A stretch of DNA of 51,293 bases from Deltaproteobacteria bacterium. GTDB lineage: Bacteria > Desulfobacterota > Desulfarculia > Adiutricales > Adiutricaceae. Positions 17,334 to 26,614 of this stretch are shown piece by piece. Below the pieces are notes generated by a model that saw only the letters and a program-made list of their open reading frames with translations, did not search any database and was not told the origin of the DNA. The stretch lies in NCBI GenBank assembly GCA_031264185.1, contig JAISEL010000061.1:1-51293 (forward strand). The letters are read 5' to 3'. Position 1 is the stretch's first letter; each line of letters opens with the position of its first letter. Both the position numbers and the translations under genes were made by a program.

Positions 17334-19059
17334 GCGGCCAATATACCGTCGCAGCAAATTTTGCGCCAAGTCGTCTGATTTAAATATGTCTTAAGTCAAA
17401 TTTTTATCAGTTGCATTTTTAATAAAATATAAAAACTATTTTGTTCAAAAATAATTGGGATTGTGAAATATATGCACTATTAAATTCAAAGTACCGGAAG
17501 GCCTGAGATGGCTAATCGCTTAACACAATCTGAAGTGGGAGCTGAATCCATGGGCAAAAAATATGCCAACTGGCCATCTGCTTTAATTAAAGCAAAAGTA
17601 GTGCAAACTATGGCAGAGCCAATTGCTCTATAAATTACTTTTCCCTTAATATATATGTCCCTTAATATATATGGATCCTCACGTAATCACTAGATTTATA
17701 ATTTTTTAATAAAAAATAAATTAAATACAAATAAATAATTATATTAAATTTAAAATATATATGTATTATGTTGATCTTAAATCTGCTATATATAAAATAA
17801 TTAGTGTAATTTAGTCTGCAATTAATGGTGTATCGAGTGCAATTGGAAAATTTTTGGCCTTGATTTTTCCTGATACCTGTTGCAAAAAATTTCTTCCTAA
17901 TATTTAAAAAAAGGCTCAAAATGAACATGATTTAATCCAAATTTTGTTTGGCAGTATGGTATGTGTTCACGGGGGGATTATATCATCTTCTACAGTGGCT
18001 AAAATCAAGACTTCATGATTTCCTCCCCAGCCATGCTGAGTCAATTTGGTCCAAAACGTACATTTGATTTGGAGTTTCAGTCGGCTCACAGCTAATTTTG
18101 GCAGGTCATGGCGGTATCCACAGCCATCAGTGGCAGCTTTTTGGAATTTCTTCATATGCGTGGTGCATCCACCTTGAGGATGGTGATGGGTATATTTCAA
18201 GCAATTTGAATGGGTTTTTTTATGAGTTCTTGGTTTTCATAGCCTTAACCTAGATTGGAGCAGTCTTAGTTCTCTTTTAAACTCTATTATATTTTTAAAA
18301 TTTAATTTATATATTAAAAATTACTTAAATATATACTAATAAGCTATAAACAATAGGCCGACATTGTGTAGTGCAGATTAATCTCTAATTTTATGTGTCT
18401 CCAGGTGATAAAGCCCAACCATGCAAGAGATCAAGGAATAAAAAAAATTCGCCACCCTTGAACCACCCCACCACCACCTAAGGGAGAGTTGTCCTTGGAG
18501 ATTTGATACTGATGGTCACTTGGAGTCACCTTGGGAGGAAAGTGATCTGTAGTGATTTGTTTTAACTTGGGCTAACTTTACCCTCCATAGGCGCCTGTCG
18601 GATATGCAGTATGCAATTTTAAATCCTCCAATTGTTGATTTTACTAAATTTTTCTCAATAGATTGTTTGGCGGAATACTCAATAAATTCAAATGGTTAAG
18701 GGTTTAGTGCTATAACCCGAAGGCTTACACTGGGCTATATATATCAAAAATTAGCGCAAATTATTTTAAAGGTGGCTAATTTTAGAAGCTAAGAATAAGC
18801 TGAGTAAGGTGGGATTTTGTTTGTTTGATTCCAATCAGCTTTTTTCTGGCTTCAGAGCATCCATTTTTTGAATCAAGGGTCTAAGCTCACGAGACTTATC
18901 GTGACTCAATCTTGAGTCACTCAAATGCTGGGATAGAATGCTGGGATAGGTTTTTTAAAGCCCATGAACGCTTCTAAAATGAACTATGTTGCCGTATCAG
19001 TTGCTTAATATCAATGATTTTATTATAAAATATGTATAAATTAGTTGAATATTCAGTCG
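17334..19059. other. AT-rich gap with one copy of a dispersed repeat
   Basis: A 41-codon frame at 17508-17633 (MANRLTQSEVGAESMGKKYA...) has a fair AAGG site six bases upstream but no known relatives come to mind. A 77-codon minus-strand frame at 17967-18200 looks accidental. The repeat at 18410-18578 is listed separately. Nothing else is recognised. Confidence 0.4.
18410..18578 (+). repeat. Dispersed direct repeat, copy A
   Basis: The segment from AAGCCCAACCATGCAAGAGA to TTGGGCTAA has an obvious second copy in the same orientation at 20861-21015 (AAGCCCAATCATGTAAGAGA ... CTGGGCTAA). Shared blocks include CCCTTGA-CCACC, AAGGGAGA, GGTCAC and TCACCTTGG. The two copies lie on either side of the coiled-coil gene at 19060-19800. 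Its nature (IS end, small RNA or old duplication) is unknown. Confidence 0.7.
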
Positions 19060-19800
19060 TTAAAATGGCGTTTTAATCCAAAAAGTGACTAGAATGCCAA
19101 TAAGAGCGACTAAAATACTGATTGTAATAGGGTTTTTCCATGTATTTGATGCTTTTATTTCAGCTTTTATTTCAGCTTTAAATGTTTCAAAATTTAAACT
19201 AAAACTATTTTCTAGCTTGTCCAAATTTAAACTGAAATTATTTTCTAGTTTGTCCAATTTAGAATTGAATTCACTTTTGAGCCCCATTTCAAGACGAGAT
19301 ATTTCTCCCTTCAGAGCAGAGACATCTTCCTTCAGAGCAGAGACATCTTCCTTCAGAGCAGAGACATCCCCCTTCAGAGCAGAGACATCCCCCTTCAGAG
19401 CAGAGACATCCCCCTTCAGAGCAGAGACATCCCCCTTCAGAGCAGAGACATCCCCCTTCAGAGCAGAGACATCTCCCTTCAGAGCAGAGACATCCCCCTT
19501 CAGAGCAGAGACATCCCCCTTCAGAGCAGAGACATCCCCCTTCAGAGCAGAGACATCTGCCTTCAGAGCAGAGACATCTTTGCTAAACCCAGATATTTCA
19601 CCCTTCACGTTAGAAATTTCGGTTGTAATTACAGACAATTTTTTATTAATTTCGACAATTTCCAATTCGCGGGTTATATCGCGGCGGGTAAAATCCTTCC
19701 ATGTTTCCAGATCGGAACTAAAAACAGAATTAGGTATTGGGCCAGAAGATGAGCCGACCCTCAATTGGTCTGATTGTTGGGAATTAGTTTCGGCGGACAT
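19060..19800 (-). CDS. Tail-anchored coiled-coil protein with tandem heptad repeat
   Basis: The 246-aa product opens with a polar, Ser-rich head (1-40), has a helical lead-in with ISNVKGEISGFSK, then 13 consecutive copies of the heptad DVSALK(G/A/E), a textbook coiled-coil heptad with Val and Leu core positions. The helix goes on through LKSEFNSKLDKLENNFSLN and ends in a single C-terminal membrane helix (ITISILVALIGILVTFWI) and a four-residue tail. This predicts a long rigid rod fixed to the membrane by its C-terminus. The ATG at 19798-19800 follows AGAAGGA with good spacing. Resemblance to the DUF1640 or LPXTG-less coiled-coil classes is only structural. The opposite strand is open too because the unit is 21 bases long; the minus strand is preferred for its start site, coiled coil and TM segment. 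Confidence 0.75.
   Translation of the reverse strand: MSAETNSQQSDQLRVGSSSGPIPNSVFSSDLETWKDFTRRDITRELEIVEINKKLSVITTEISNVKGEISGFSKDVSALKADVSALKGDVSALKGDVSALKGDVSALKGDVSALKGDVSALKGDVSALKGDVSALKGDVSALKGDVSALKEDVSALKEDVSALKGEISRLEMGLKSEFNSKLDKLENNFSLNLDKLENSFSLNFETFKAEIKAEIKASNTWKNPITISILVALIGILVTFWIKTPF
19310..19582. repeat. Tandem repeat, 13 units of 21 bp
   Basis: Thirteen consecutive units of the form TTCAGAGCAGAGACATCCCCC (plus strand) with no length change. Middle units are identical or nearly so; the outer units have C-to-T or C-to-G changes (CATCTTCC, CATCTCCC, CATCTGCC). Each unit encodes one heptad of the coiled coil on the minus strand. Homogeneous centre and diverged edges are typical of repeats that expand and contract by slippage or unequal recombination. 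Confidence 0.95.
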
Positions 19801-20860
19801 GTTTTTTCCTTCTCATACAAAAGTTACTTATATTTTAGCCAAATGTTGAGAAATATTCAAGGGGATTAATGGATTAATGGACAATTTTTGTTGACGGAAG
19901 GTCGCAAGACGATAAAATGGGTCAGAAAATTGAGTTGTTAAAGCGAGCAAAAAACAATTTTTTTTGCCTATCATTGCTTCATCCGATATTTTTTTAGAAG
20001 AGGGTAAAATTTTCATTGTGGGTTTTATCTCCCCTGTTTCACCTAGGCGTACCTCCTACAGTTTAACAGATCTCGTGAGGGGAAACCCATTTTAATTTTT
20101 AAAAGGTAGGGAGAAGGGGGGGAATTTTAATTTGAGCTGCGGCAAGCTCATTGTAACTTGGATAGTTTATCGTCTCAATTTTGGACAAAATGAACCGTCT
20201 ATTTTAAGTCAATTTTGTCCGTTCAAAACAGGACTGATTTCTCCAACAGCGAGACAGAGGCCAACGACCAAATTCCAGAAAGGCGACGAAAGAATGTTCA
20301 AACTGGGAGTCTTCCTCTCCATGAAGCCGGACAGCTGATTGTGGATTTAGAGACAAATTGGCCGGAGGGCAGGCTTTGACCAGTGCATGGAAAATGTCTT
20401 ACTACTGGTCCCTTGCATCCAAAAATATAACATAACATGATGTAATCTGGTAAAATTCGGGGAAAACGACGGAAAATAGCGGAGACTTTTTTCAAAAATA
20501 AAAGTCAAAGCAGCGAAAAACGTTATTCTTTATGGATTTTCGAAGGAATGGCTATGCCACTTTTTGATTATTCAGGTCAGGTTTGAGAAATTGGACACGA
20601 TTACATACTTTACAGTTGAGTGCGAGTCATCTCAAGGAGTTATACAAAAGCGTGAACTCTTCTGTGCTAACTCTGTTCAGAAAGAAATAACGAAGCCGTT
20701 GGCATCTGATGTTCGTTCTGATAATGGAAGCTCAAATATGGAACAGTTCATAGACTCCTTCAAACTTAGCTCCATTCCTCGCGGAGTAAAAAACAGCCTG
20801 AAGAAAAAAATCGCCAGGACTAACTGCATGGTTACTGTAATGTTGTTAAACAGTATGATT
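19801..20860. other. Gap upstream of the coiled-coil gene
   Basis: Low-complexity sequence with no convincing gene. The stretch 20564-21127 is open on the plus strand but lacks a clear ribosome-binding site and any known motif. Confidence 0.45.
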
Positions 20861-21015
20861 AAGCCCAATCATGTAAGAGAGCAAGGAAGACAGACAAAAT
20901 TGGCCTCCCTTGAGCCACCTCCGATGTTTGCCAAGGGAGACTTCCGCACTGGTGGTCACAGGGAATCACCTTGGAAGGGATGTGATAGTGGCGATTTGTA
21001 TCAATCTGGGCTAAG
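20861..21015 (+). repeat. Dispersed direct repeat, copy B
   Basis: Second copy of the repeat at 18410-18578, in the same orientation, shorter by a few bases and ending just before the envelope gene that starts at 21136. An open frame of 187 codons at 20564-21127 runs across it, but that frame has no recognisable domain and probably is not a gene. Confidence 0.7.
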
Positions 21016-21135
21016 GTCGGTTTTCTTTTGCGGTTTCGAGGCGGTCTGGGATAAATCCACAGGGTTCAAAGGGTCGGGGAGGTTGAATTTTCGGCCCTTT
21101 TGGTCAATAATAGTTACTACTTTTTAAGGTCTCAA

Positions 21136-23151
21136 ATGTCTTCAATCCCAAAAACTCTGGTGAGCGTCATAAAAAAAATTCAGGCTATGGGTCCCGAAGC
21201 GGCCTTTATTTTTAAAAAATTCCGCTATCCGCTTTACGGCTTATTGGGTGTATTCCTGATAATGGCAATTTTTTATGTCCTGACCATCCTTGATCCCAAT
21301 ACTCTGGTCAACTCCAAACAGGGTTTTGAGACCTTCATGGACTTGACCTTCGGGCCGGACCAATGGCGGGCCGACAGTTATAGCTACAACTACCGGGATC
21401 GGACCATGACCGTTAACGGTCTTTGGGTCTCCAATATAGCGGAAGATACCCCCGCCTCAGGGCAGTTGCTAGTCTTTGTCAATAAGCTGACCGTAAGTCA
21501 CCTGACATGGGCTAAAGATTTTAAAGCTCTCCTGACAGGTCAGACCCTGTCTGATTCCTTAAATCCTTTGGCCGCCAAAGTGGTGGCTACGGAAGTCAGC
21601 TTTCTCAGAATCTTGGCTAATCTGCGGATTCATGGCCGTCTGGCCAGAATAGATCTCCAAAATTTACGTTTCATCCCCGGAAATATGAAACCCTTTGATT
21701 CACCGGCGGCCGGTGGGCGGTTTGATTTTCTCCGGCGTTTGCAACCTGATCGGCTGGAGCTGGAAAAAGTTCGCCTGTCAGGTACGGAGGTCGGTTGGCC
21801 GTTTCATTTTACCCTAAGCCTTCCTTCCTGGAATCTGACTGAACCGAGACTAACATCCGGAGGTTTGGTGACTTCAGAAGGCAGCGTAATGGGCGGCCTG
21901 GGGTTTGCGGTCAACCTGCATGGCTATAATTTAAGCGGCCGTATTGATGAATTGGCCCACGACGGCCTGGTCGGTCCAGGTTACTTTGACCGACTGGCAG
22001 TCCGGAATCTGAACTTCTGGCTGGAGCCCAAAGCTGGCCCAACCAATCTTGACCGAATAGAAAAGAAAAACTTAGATCCGGCAGTTTGGGAATTGGCTCT
22101 GGCCGACGGGGTAGCCCAGTATTTAGATTTAAGGTCTGTATTCAGCCGTTTTTTTTCCGGCTTCTCACGGAGAGGCGGGTTTAGTCAAGCGGCTGACCTT
22201 TTGAATCTATTGACTGTCCGCACCTTGTCGCTGGGCGGGGCTACTGTCTTTGATTCCAGCTTCAGCGATTTGTCGGTGACCTACGGCGGCTTGACCGGCC
22301 GGATTGGCCGGGGGGAGTTGGCCGTGACCGCCGGACGCGACCCCTACGCTCTTTCGGTTCATTTAGTCGACGGCTGGTATCGGCTGCATGATCCCCAGGA
22401 TCCGGCCAAGCCTTTCTGGTCAGACATTTTTGGGCAGGCCGACGATCTAAATTTTTTGACAGGCCGGTTCAATTTTTCCGGCCAAGCCGGCTATGATCCC
22501 CAAAAGCAGTTATACCTTGCCGACGGCTCTTTGGAGATGACTAACCTTTTCGGGTTGTCAGTCGGTTTAGAACTGGGGGGGGTGACCGGACCGTTGATCG
22601 AAACACTGGAACGGGTAACACTTAAAGATCTTTTAATTGATAAGACTGTGACTGGAGGCTTAAACGATATTTCTCTTCAATTGTTTGAGGCTCAGTTAAG
22701 AGATCAGGGATTGGTTGAAGGGTTTATAAATTATTACGGTCGAAAGACCGAGGTCAAAAGCCCGGACCATGGTCTGGTGCATAGACCGGAAAGCGGTTTG
22801 GACCAAACGAGGGACCGGATAATTTTCGGTTTAGCCTTAGCTTTGACTTTGAAACTGGAAAAATATCTCGTAAACTCTCAGACCATAACCAATCAGGTCG
22901 CCGTCTTTATCCGCCAGCCCGGCATTCTGACTTTGAAGGCTGTGCCTTCTCCGGCTATCAGCTATCGTGGTTATCAGTCGGCTGCAAGTTTGGGAGATTT
23001 ACTGGAGTCGGCTAATCTGAGCTTAAGTTTGGACTCAGAGGGTCTGACGAATTTTCAGTGGAAAAACCCCTGGCCAATAAGCGACGGACCGTATGAGGAG
23101 CTGGTCGACTGGCACGAGGGTCCGGATAAATTGACTGAAAAAGAAGATTAA
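21136..23151 (+). CDS. Single-TM periplasmic protein, envelope paralogue C
   Basis: 671-aa product of unknown function related to the genes at 10666-12264 and 12248-14176. A cytoplasmic head of about 45 residues precedes one membrane helix (LYGLLGVFLIMAIFYVLTI). Then come GFETFMDLTFGPDQW and MTVNGLWVS, which match the same position in paralogue A, and a long periplasmic part of repeated beta segments with many LxLxxL patterns. ATG 21136 is preferred over the upstream TTG because AAGG lies 7-8 bases before it. It is followed after 85 bp by a spermidine-synthase-like gene on the same strand. An AsmA/YdgA-like envelope role is inferred from shape only. Confidence 0.75.
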   Translation: MSSIPKTLVSVIKKIQAMGPEAAFIFKKFRYPLYGLLGVFLIMAIFYVLTILDPNTLVNSKQGFETFMDLTFGPDQWRADSYSYNYRDRTMTVNGLWVSNIAEDTPASGQLLVFVNKLTVSHLTWAKDFKALLTGQTLSDSLNPLAAKVVATEVSFLRILANLRIHGRLARIDLQNLRFIPGNMKPFDSPAAGGRFDFLRRLQPDRLELEKVRLSGTEVGWPFHFTLSLPSWNLTEPRLTSGGLVTSEGSVMGGLGFAVNLHGYNLSGRIDELAHDGLVGPGYFDRLAVRNLNFWLEPKAGPTNLDRIEKKNLDPAVWELALADGVAQYLDLRSVFSRFFSGFSRRGGFSQAADLLNLLTVRTLSLGGATVFDSSFSDLSVTYGGLTGRIGRGELAVTAGRDPYALSVHLVDGWYRLHDPQDPAKPFWSDIFGQADDLNFLTGRFNFSGQAGYDPQKQLYLADGSLEMTNLFGLSVGLELGGVTGPLIETLERVTLKDLLIDKTVTGGLNDISLQLFEAQLRDQGLVEGFINYYGRKTEVKSPDHGLVHRPESGLDQTRDRIIFGLALALTLKLEKYLVNSQTITNQVAVFIRQPGILTLKAVPSPAISYRGYQSAASLGDLLESANLSLSLDSEGLTNFQWKNPWPISDGPYEELVDWHEGPDKLTEKED

Positions 23152-23236
23152 CAAAGTGCTTTGCCCTCATCTTGTCAGCTGCCTAAAAGACCTGTTTGGA
23201 TGTCTGGTAAATCCGTTATATAAGGGACTGTCTTTT

Positions 23237-24052
23237 ATGCTTGAGGAAAAGAAACCGGAAATTATTTTTGAAGCAGATACGCCATTCAACCACATTACCA
23301 TTTCCGAGCTGGATGGGATAAGGACGATGTTTTTGGGCACGGACGCTCAGGAAGCGGAAACCGCCATCTCGGTGATAAATCCCGAGGCGCCTGTTTTCGA
23401 GTATCCGGGCCTGGTGTTTCTGTCTCTGGCCCTGCGACCCAAAGCCCGGAAAATACTCATGCTGGGTTTGGGGGGAGGTTTTGTGCCGCGTCTTTGCCAG
23501 AAGTATCTGCCGGAGCATAAGCTGACAGTGGTGGAAATAGATCCTTTGATTGCCGATTTGGCTGATATTTATTTTGGCTTTACTCCGGGCGGCAATGTCA
23601 GACTGGAGATTGCCGACGGTCTGGAGTTTTTGTCTCAGCAGTCGGCCAGGTCTTATGATTTAATCTGGTTGGACGCTTTTGACGGGAAATACATCCCGGC
23701 CCATCTGGCCACCGGCCAATTTTTGGAAATCACCAGGCAGGTTTTAAAAGAAGAAGGGCTACTGGTTCAGAACCTCCATCAGACCAGATTATTTTTCTAT
23801 CACCGGCAACTGGTTTTAACCGGCCAGATCTTTGATGAGCCTGGTTTGATTTTCACCGGCAGCCGCTGCGCCAATGCCATTGTCATCACCCCCAACGGAC
23901 CGAAACCCATCCCCCGCTTGCCTAGGGAACTGGCTAAGGCAGTCCGGTCTTTTGGCCGAAAAATCGGACCTTACGATCTTTTAGATGAGATCCATAAATT
24001 GGCCCCTTTTCCCAATATATCCCAGCCGACCATAGAATGGACTTTGGGCTGA
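23237..24052 (+). CDS. Spermidine synthase-like SAM-fold protein
   Basis: Class I Rossmann protein of the spermidine synthase/SpeE superfamily, about 271 aa. The AdoMet/decarboxy-AdoMet binding site is clear: ILMLGLGGGFVPRL (glycine loop), VVEIDP (acidic residue at the end of strand 2), ADGLEFL, and DLIWLDAFDGKYIP. The last block corresponds to the position of the catalytic Asp of aminopropyltransferases. The N-terminal beta domain is short, as in the many SpeE-like proteins whose true substrate is unknown, so polyamine synthesis should not be assumed. ATG 23237 has AAGGGA upstream; the frame is open back to a TTG at 23156. It probably shares a transcript with envelope paralogue C. Confidence 0.75.
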   Translation: MLEEKKPEIIFEADTPFNHITISELDGIRTMFLGTDAQEAETAISVINPEAPVFEYPGLVFLSLALRPKARKILMLGLGGGFVPRLCQKYLPEHKLTVVEIDPLIADLADIYFGFTPGGNVRLEIADGLEFLSQQSARSYDLIWLDAFDGKYIPAHLATGQFLEITRQVLKEEGLLVQNLHQTRLFFYHRQLVLTGQIFDEPGLIFTGSRCANAIVITPNGPKPIPRLPRELAKAVRSFGRKIGPYDLLDEIHKLAPFPNISQPTIEWTLG

Positions 24053-24358
24053 CTGTTCTGAAGTGAACTTTAGCCGGAAGCAATTGGAGTCCGTTTTTTA
24101 GCCTATATTATTAGTTACCGCCCCGACTCCTTAGACAAGAGTTCAAAATGCCCCCCAGAGTTTTGAAACGTTCACCTTTGGTCAAAAAACGGAGATGTTA
24201 TTGGCCAAACCAATCGCCCGGAGGCTGACGGAATTTTGTAGTTACAGTAAATATAGCTATTTTTAGCTACTAATTATGTATTAATTAATACTTCGCAAAT
24301 CCCACAGCCTGAAAAGCGCGGACCTATATAAATTTCCTTTGACAGCTAAAAAATGATC
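24053..24358. other. Gap between convergent genes
   Basis: No gene seen. The sequence is of mixed composition and ends at the IS605-like relic. Confidence 0.4.
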
Positions 24359-24581
24359 TTGACATACTCCAGCACCTGAAGACCATGGGACTCCGGGAAC
24401 AGCGAAGAGACCGACCGGGGTCGGCCATACGACTCCTCACCAGAGAACCGCGATGCCTTGACTCTGAAGATTTTCACAGTTTTAATACGCTCATATCCCT
24501 AATTCAAGAAGACAGGCAAAATGGATTTCCGCCTCTCATCCCGCGACTTAAACCTTAGAGTTTTCCCAGCGGTTTTTTCAT
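24359..24581 (-). repeat. IS200/IS605 right-end (omega-RNA-like) relic, copy 1
   Basis: Read on the minus strand, the segment ends with a decayed hairpin, CCCATGGTCTTCAGGTGCTGG, and then AGTATGTCAA. This is the usual 3' boundary of IS605-type right ends, which in TnpB systems doubles as the end of the omega RNA scaffold. A better preserved copy lies at 25862-26082. The bases after CAA, GATCATTTTTTAGC, would be the guide position. No tnpB remains. Resemblance is from memory of IS605 ends. Confidence 0.5.
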
Positions 24582-24613
24582 AAAAAAAAGGGACCGACCG
24601 ACGATCCCTTTTA
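24582..24613 (-). terminator. Rho-independent terminator of the H1-like gene
   Basis: On the minus strand AAAAGGGA and TCCCTTTT pair around an 11-base loop and are followed by a run of T. It lies about 35 bp after the stop of the H1-like gene at 24646, the expected place for its terminator. Confidence 0.75.
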
Positions 24614-24645
24614 TTAAAACCCTGAAAGGCTTGCCTGCTTGTAAA

Positions 24646-25437
24646 TCAGCCGGCGATCTTGACAGGTTTTTTATTGATGACGTTGGCCACCAGTTTCTTG
24701 AGTTTTTGCTGGGAACTAGTTTGGATCCGGCCCGTCCGCTCTGTTTCCCAACGGAAAACAGTGGCTGGGTTAACGCCCAGTAATTCGGCAAACGCTCTCA
24801 TGTTCACTTCGATGCCAGTGCGGAAGTTCTTAATGGCCTGGCCCGAAGGAGTCTGTTCCTGGATAGCGGCCATGACAAACTTATCAGGCAACGGCAGGAT
24901 TCTGGCCACTTTTTTAGTCGGACGACGGCGTCCGTCAACCCGTTTAGGCTCTTTGACCGCTTTGGACATAACCACCTTGGCAACTTTAGGCGCTGCGGCC
25001 TTGGGTTGGCTGGAGGCGGCTCTGACAGTCTTAGCTGCCGCTTTGACCGTCTTAACGGCTTTGGCCGGTTTTGCCTTAACAGCCTTGGCCGGTTTGGCTG
25101 CCCGATTTGTTTTGGCTTTGGCAGAAGCGGCTTTAGTTGTTCGAGTACTCTTGACAGCCTTGGCGGCCGGTTTGACCGCTCGGGCCGTTTTAGCTCTGGT
25201 TGCAGTTTTGGCTGTGGCCATGGCTTTGGCCGGTTTGGCTTTAGCTGTCTTGACCGATTTGGCCTTGACGGCTTTAGCCGGTTTGGCGGACCGGGTGGTT
25301 TTGGCTTTCACCGTCCGGGTTGATTTGGCCTTGGTTGGCCGGGCAGTTTTTGGTGATCTGGCCCTGGCCGGTGGTTCCCAGTTTTTATCTTCACTGGACA
25401 TGTCACCACTGAAGTCCGATGTAAAAACAGAAATCAT
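24646..25437 (-). CDS. Histone H1-like Lys/Ala-rich protein with C-terminal HTH
   Basis: 263-aa fusion. Residues about 20-165 are a low-complexity array of Lys, Ala, Thr, Val and Arg (KAVKAKPAKAVKTVKAAAK type), like the tails of eukaryotic H1 and bacterial H1-like nucleoid proteins. The last 80 residues contain FRTGIEVNMRAFAELLGVNP then ATVFRWETERTGRI, a Cro/XRE-type helix-turn-helix. The product is predicted to bind DNA both non-specifically (tail) and at specific sites (HTH). ATG 25437 is supported by GAGGT five to six bases upstream; an inner ATG at 25401 is possible. It has its own terminator and stands alone, bracketed by two direct repeats of IS605-like right ends. The opposite strand is open because of the low-complexity composition. 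Confidence 0.8.
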   Translation of the reverse strand: MISVFTSDFSGDMSSEDKNWEPPARARSPKTARPTKAKSTRTVKAKTTRSAKPAKAVKAKSVKTAKAKPAKAMATAKTATRAKTARAVKPAAKAVKSTRTTKAASAKAKTNRAAKPAKAVKAKPAKAVKTVKAAAKTVRAASSQPKAAAPKVAKVVMSKAVKEPKRVDGRRRPTKKVARILPLPDKFVMAAIQEQTPSGQAIKNFRTGIEVNMRAFAELLGVNPATVFRWETERTGRIQTSSQQKLKKLVANVINKKPVKIAG

Positions 25438-25861
25438 GCTTTACCTCGCATGGGCCCCGATGGTCAACCACGGCAAGCCCAATAGTACAAACGTCGGCCG
25501 GCCTAATTGCCGGTAATCTTTAAAAAAGAAATTCTGACATCCACTTTTGCCTAAAGTTCGGGAAGTCTCACAGAGCCAGAAACATTGCCGCTACTGGTCT
25601 ACATGGCTGGTTCCTGTCCATCGGCCGGCTGACGTTTAATCCTCAGCAGGCGATAACTGCGGCCTGTCTGTCAGCCACAATGTTTAACGTCCCGAACTGA
25701 AGGCTCAACTCCAATCTGAATGCGCTATATATCCACGGCCCTACAGCCGGAGTTTTGCGGTCTAGTTGGATGAATATTTAAGTGTCCATGACACTGAGAT
25801 TTTAGCCACCGGTCCCTGATTTGGAGTGTCTTAAGCCGTCTTTCTTATCTATCGGCTTGAA

Positions 25862-26082
25862 TTGACATACTCCCACAACTGAAGACCGTGGGATTCCTGG
25901 ACCAGCGAAGAACTCTGACAGAGACCGGTCTTACGGAGTCTCCCCCGAGAGCCGGTGCCAGACTCTGAAGATTTTTACAGTTTTAATACGCTCATGCTTC
26001 TGCGCTGAAAAAGATGGGCAAAATGGCTTCCCGTCTCTCTTTCTGCGGTTTAAGCCTTGGGTTTTCTTGGCAGTTTCTTCAT
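25862..26082 (-). repeat. IS200/IS605 right-end (omega-RNA-like) relic, copy 2
   Basis: Minus strand: a conserved stretch including GAGCGTATTAAAACTGTAAA and ATCTTCAGAGTC, then AGGAATCCCACGGTCTTCAG, TTGTGGGAGTATGTCAA. CCCAC and GTGGG pair around an 11-base loop, the usual terminal hairpin of IS605-type right ends. The next bases, TTCAAGCCGATAGATAAG, would be the flank or guide. Clearly homologous to copy 1 at 24359-24581 over the full length and in the same orientation; no tnpA or tnpB is present. Confidence 0.55.
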
Positions 26083-26614
26083 TAGGACAAATTGAATATT
26101 TCCCAGTAAAAGGTGACCAAAAAGCTCAGGCTAGGAAAAATTAAAGTCATGAAGTTTGCGATCGGTTAAAACCAAAGTCACAAAATTCTATTTTCAAAAA
26201 TTATGTCATAATTTATTGTTCCTTGCAAGAAAAATCTTTCATATGGGCTTTTAAAAGCGTCTTTTTTTTATATGCACCCTCATATTCACCCCTTTTCTGG
26301 TCATTTTTAACCCGAAATTGGCTTTAAGGGGTATCTTAAAACCGTCTGGATTGGGAAAGCACATTTCTAAAGTCCTTACAGAGTACAGACTTTTTGGTGC
26401 CATAGCTAATTTTGTGAACATAGAGCAAAAAAAGATCGATTTTTTTGCGGAAGACGAAAAAAATTTTTGGAAATCGGCAAATTTTACCTCGAACGGCCCT
26501 CCCAAAGAGGTCAATTTTTGACCGAGTTTTAAAAATCGCGGTTTTAGGTTAACAGAATCGTGAAAAAAATAAGGATCAGTCCGGCCAGGCCTCTGTATGA
26601 CTTTAGATCTTAAT
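26083..26614. other. Gap without a convincing gene
   Basis: A 127-codon minus frame (26251-26634) and a 67-codon plus frame (26318-26521) overlap each other. Neither has a recognisable motif or a good start, so neither is called. Confidence 0.4.

Noticed and set aside
19085-19849. 254-codon plus-strand frame opposite the coiled-coil gene
   Set aside because: It is open only because the 21-bp repeat has no stop in any such frame; the minus strand has the ribosome site, coiled coil and TM helix.
20564-21127. 187-codon open frame on the plus strand
   Set aside because: No domain, no clear ribosome site, and it runs across the dispersed repeat; likely a chance frame.
24659-25516. 285-codon plus-strand frame opposite the H1-like gene
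   Set aside because: Produced by the Lys/Ala-rich low-complexity codons; the minus strand has a good start, an HTH and a terminator.
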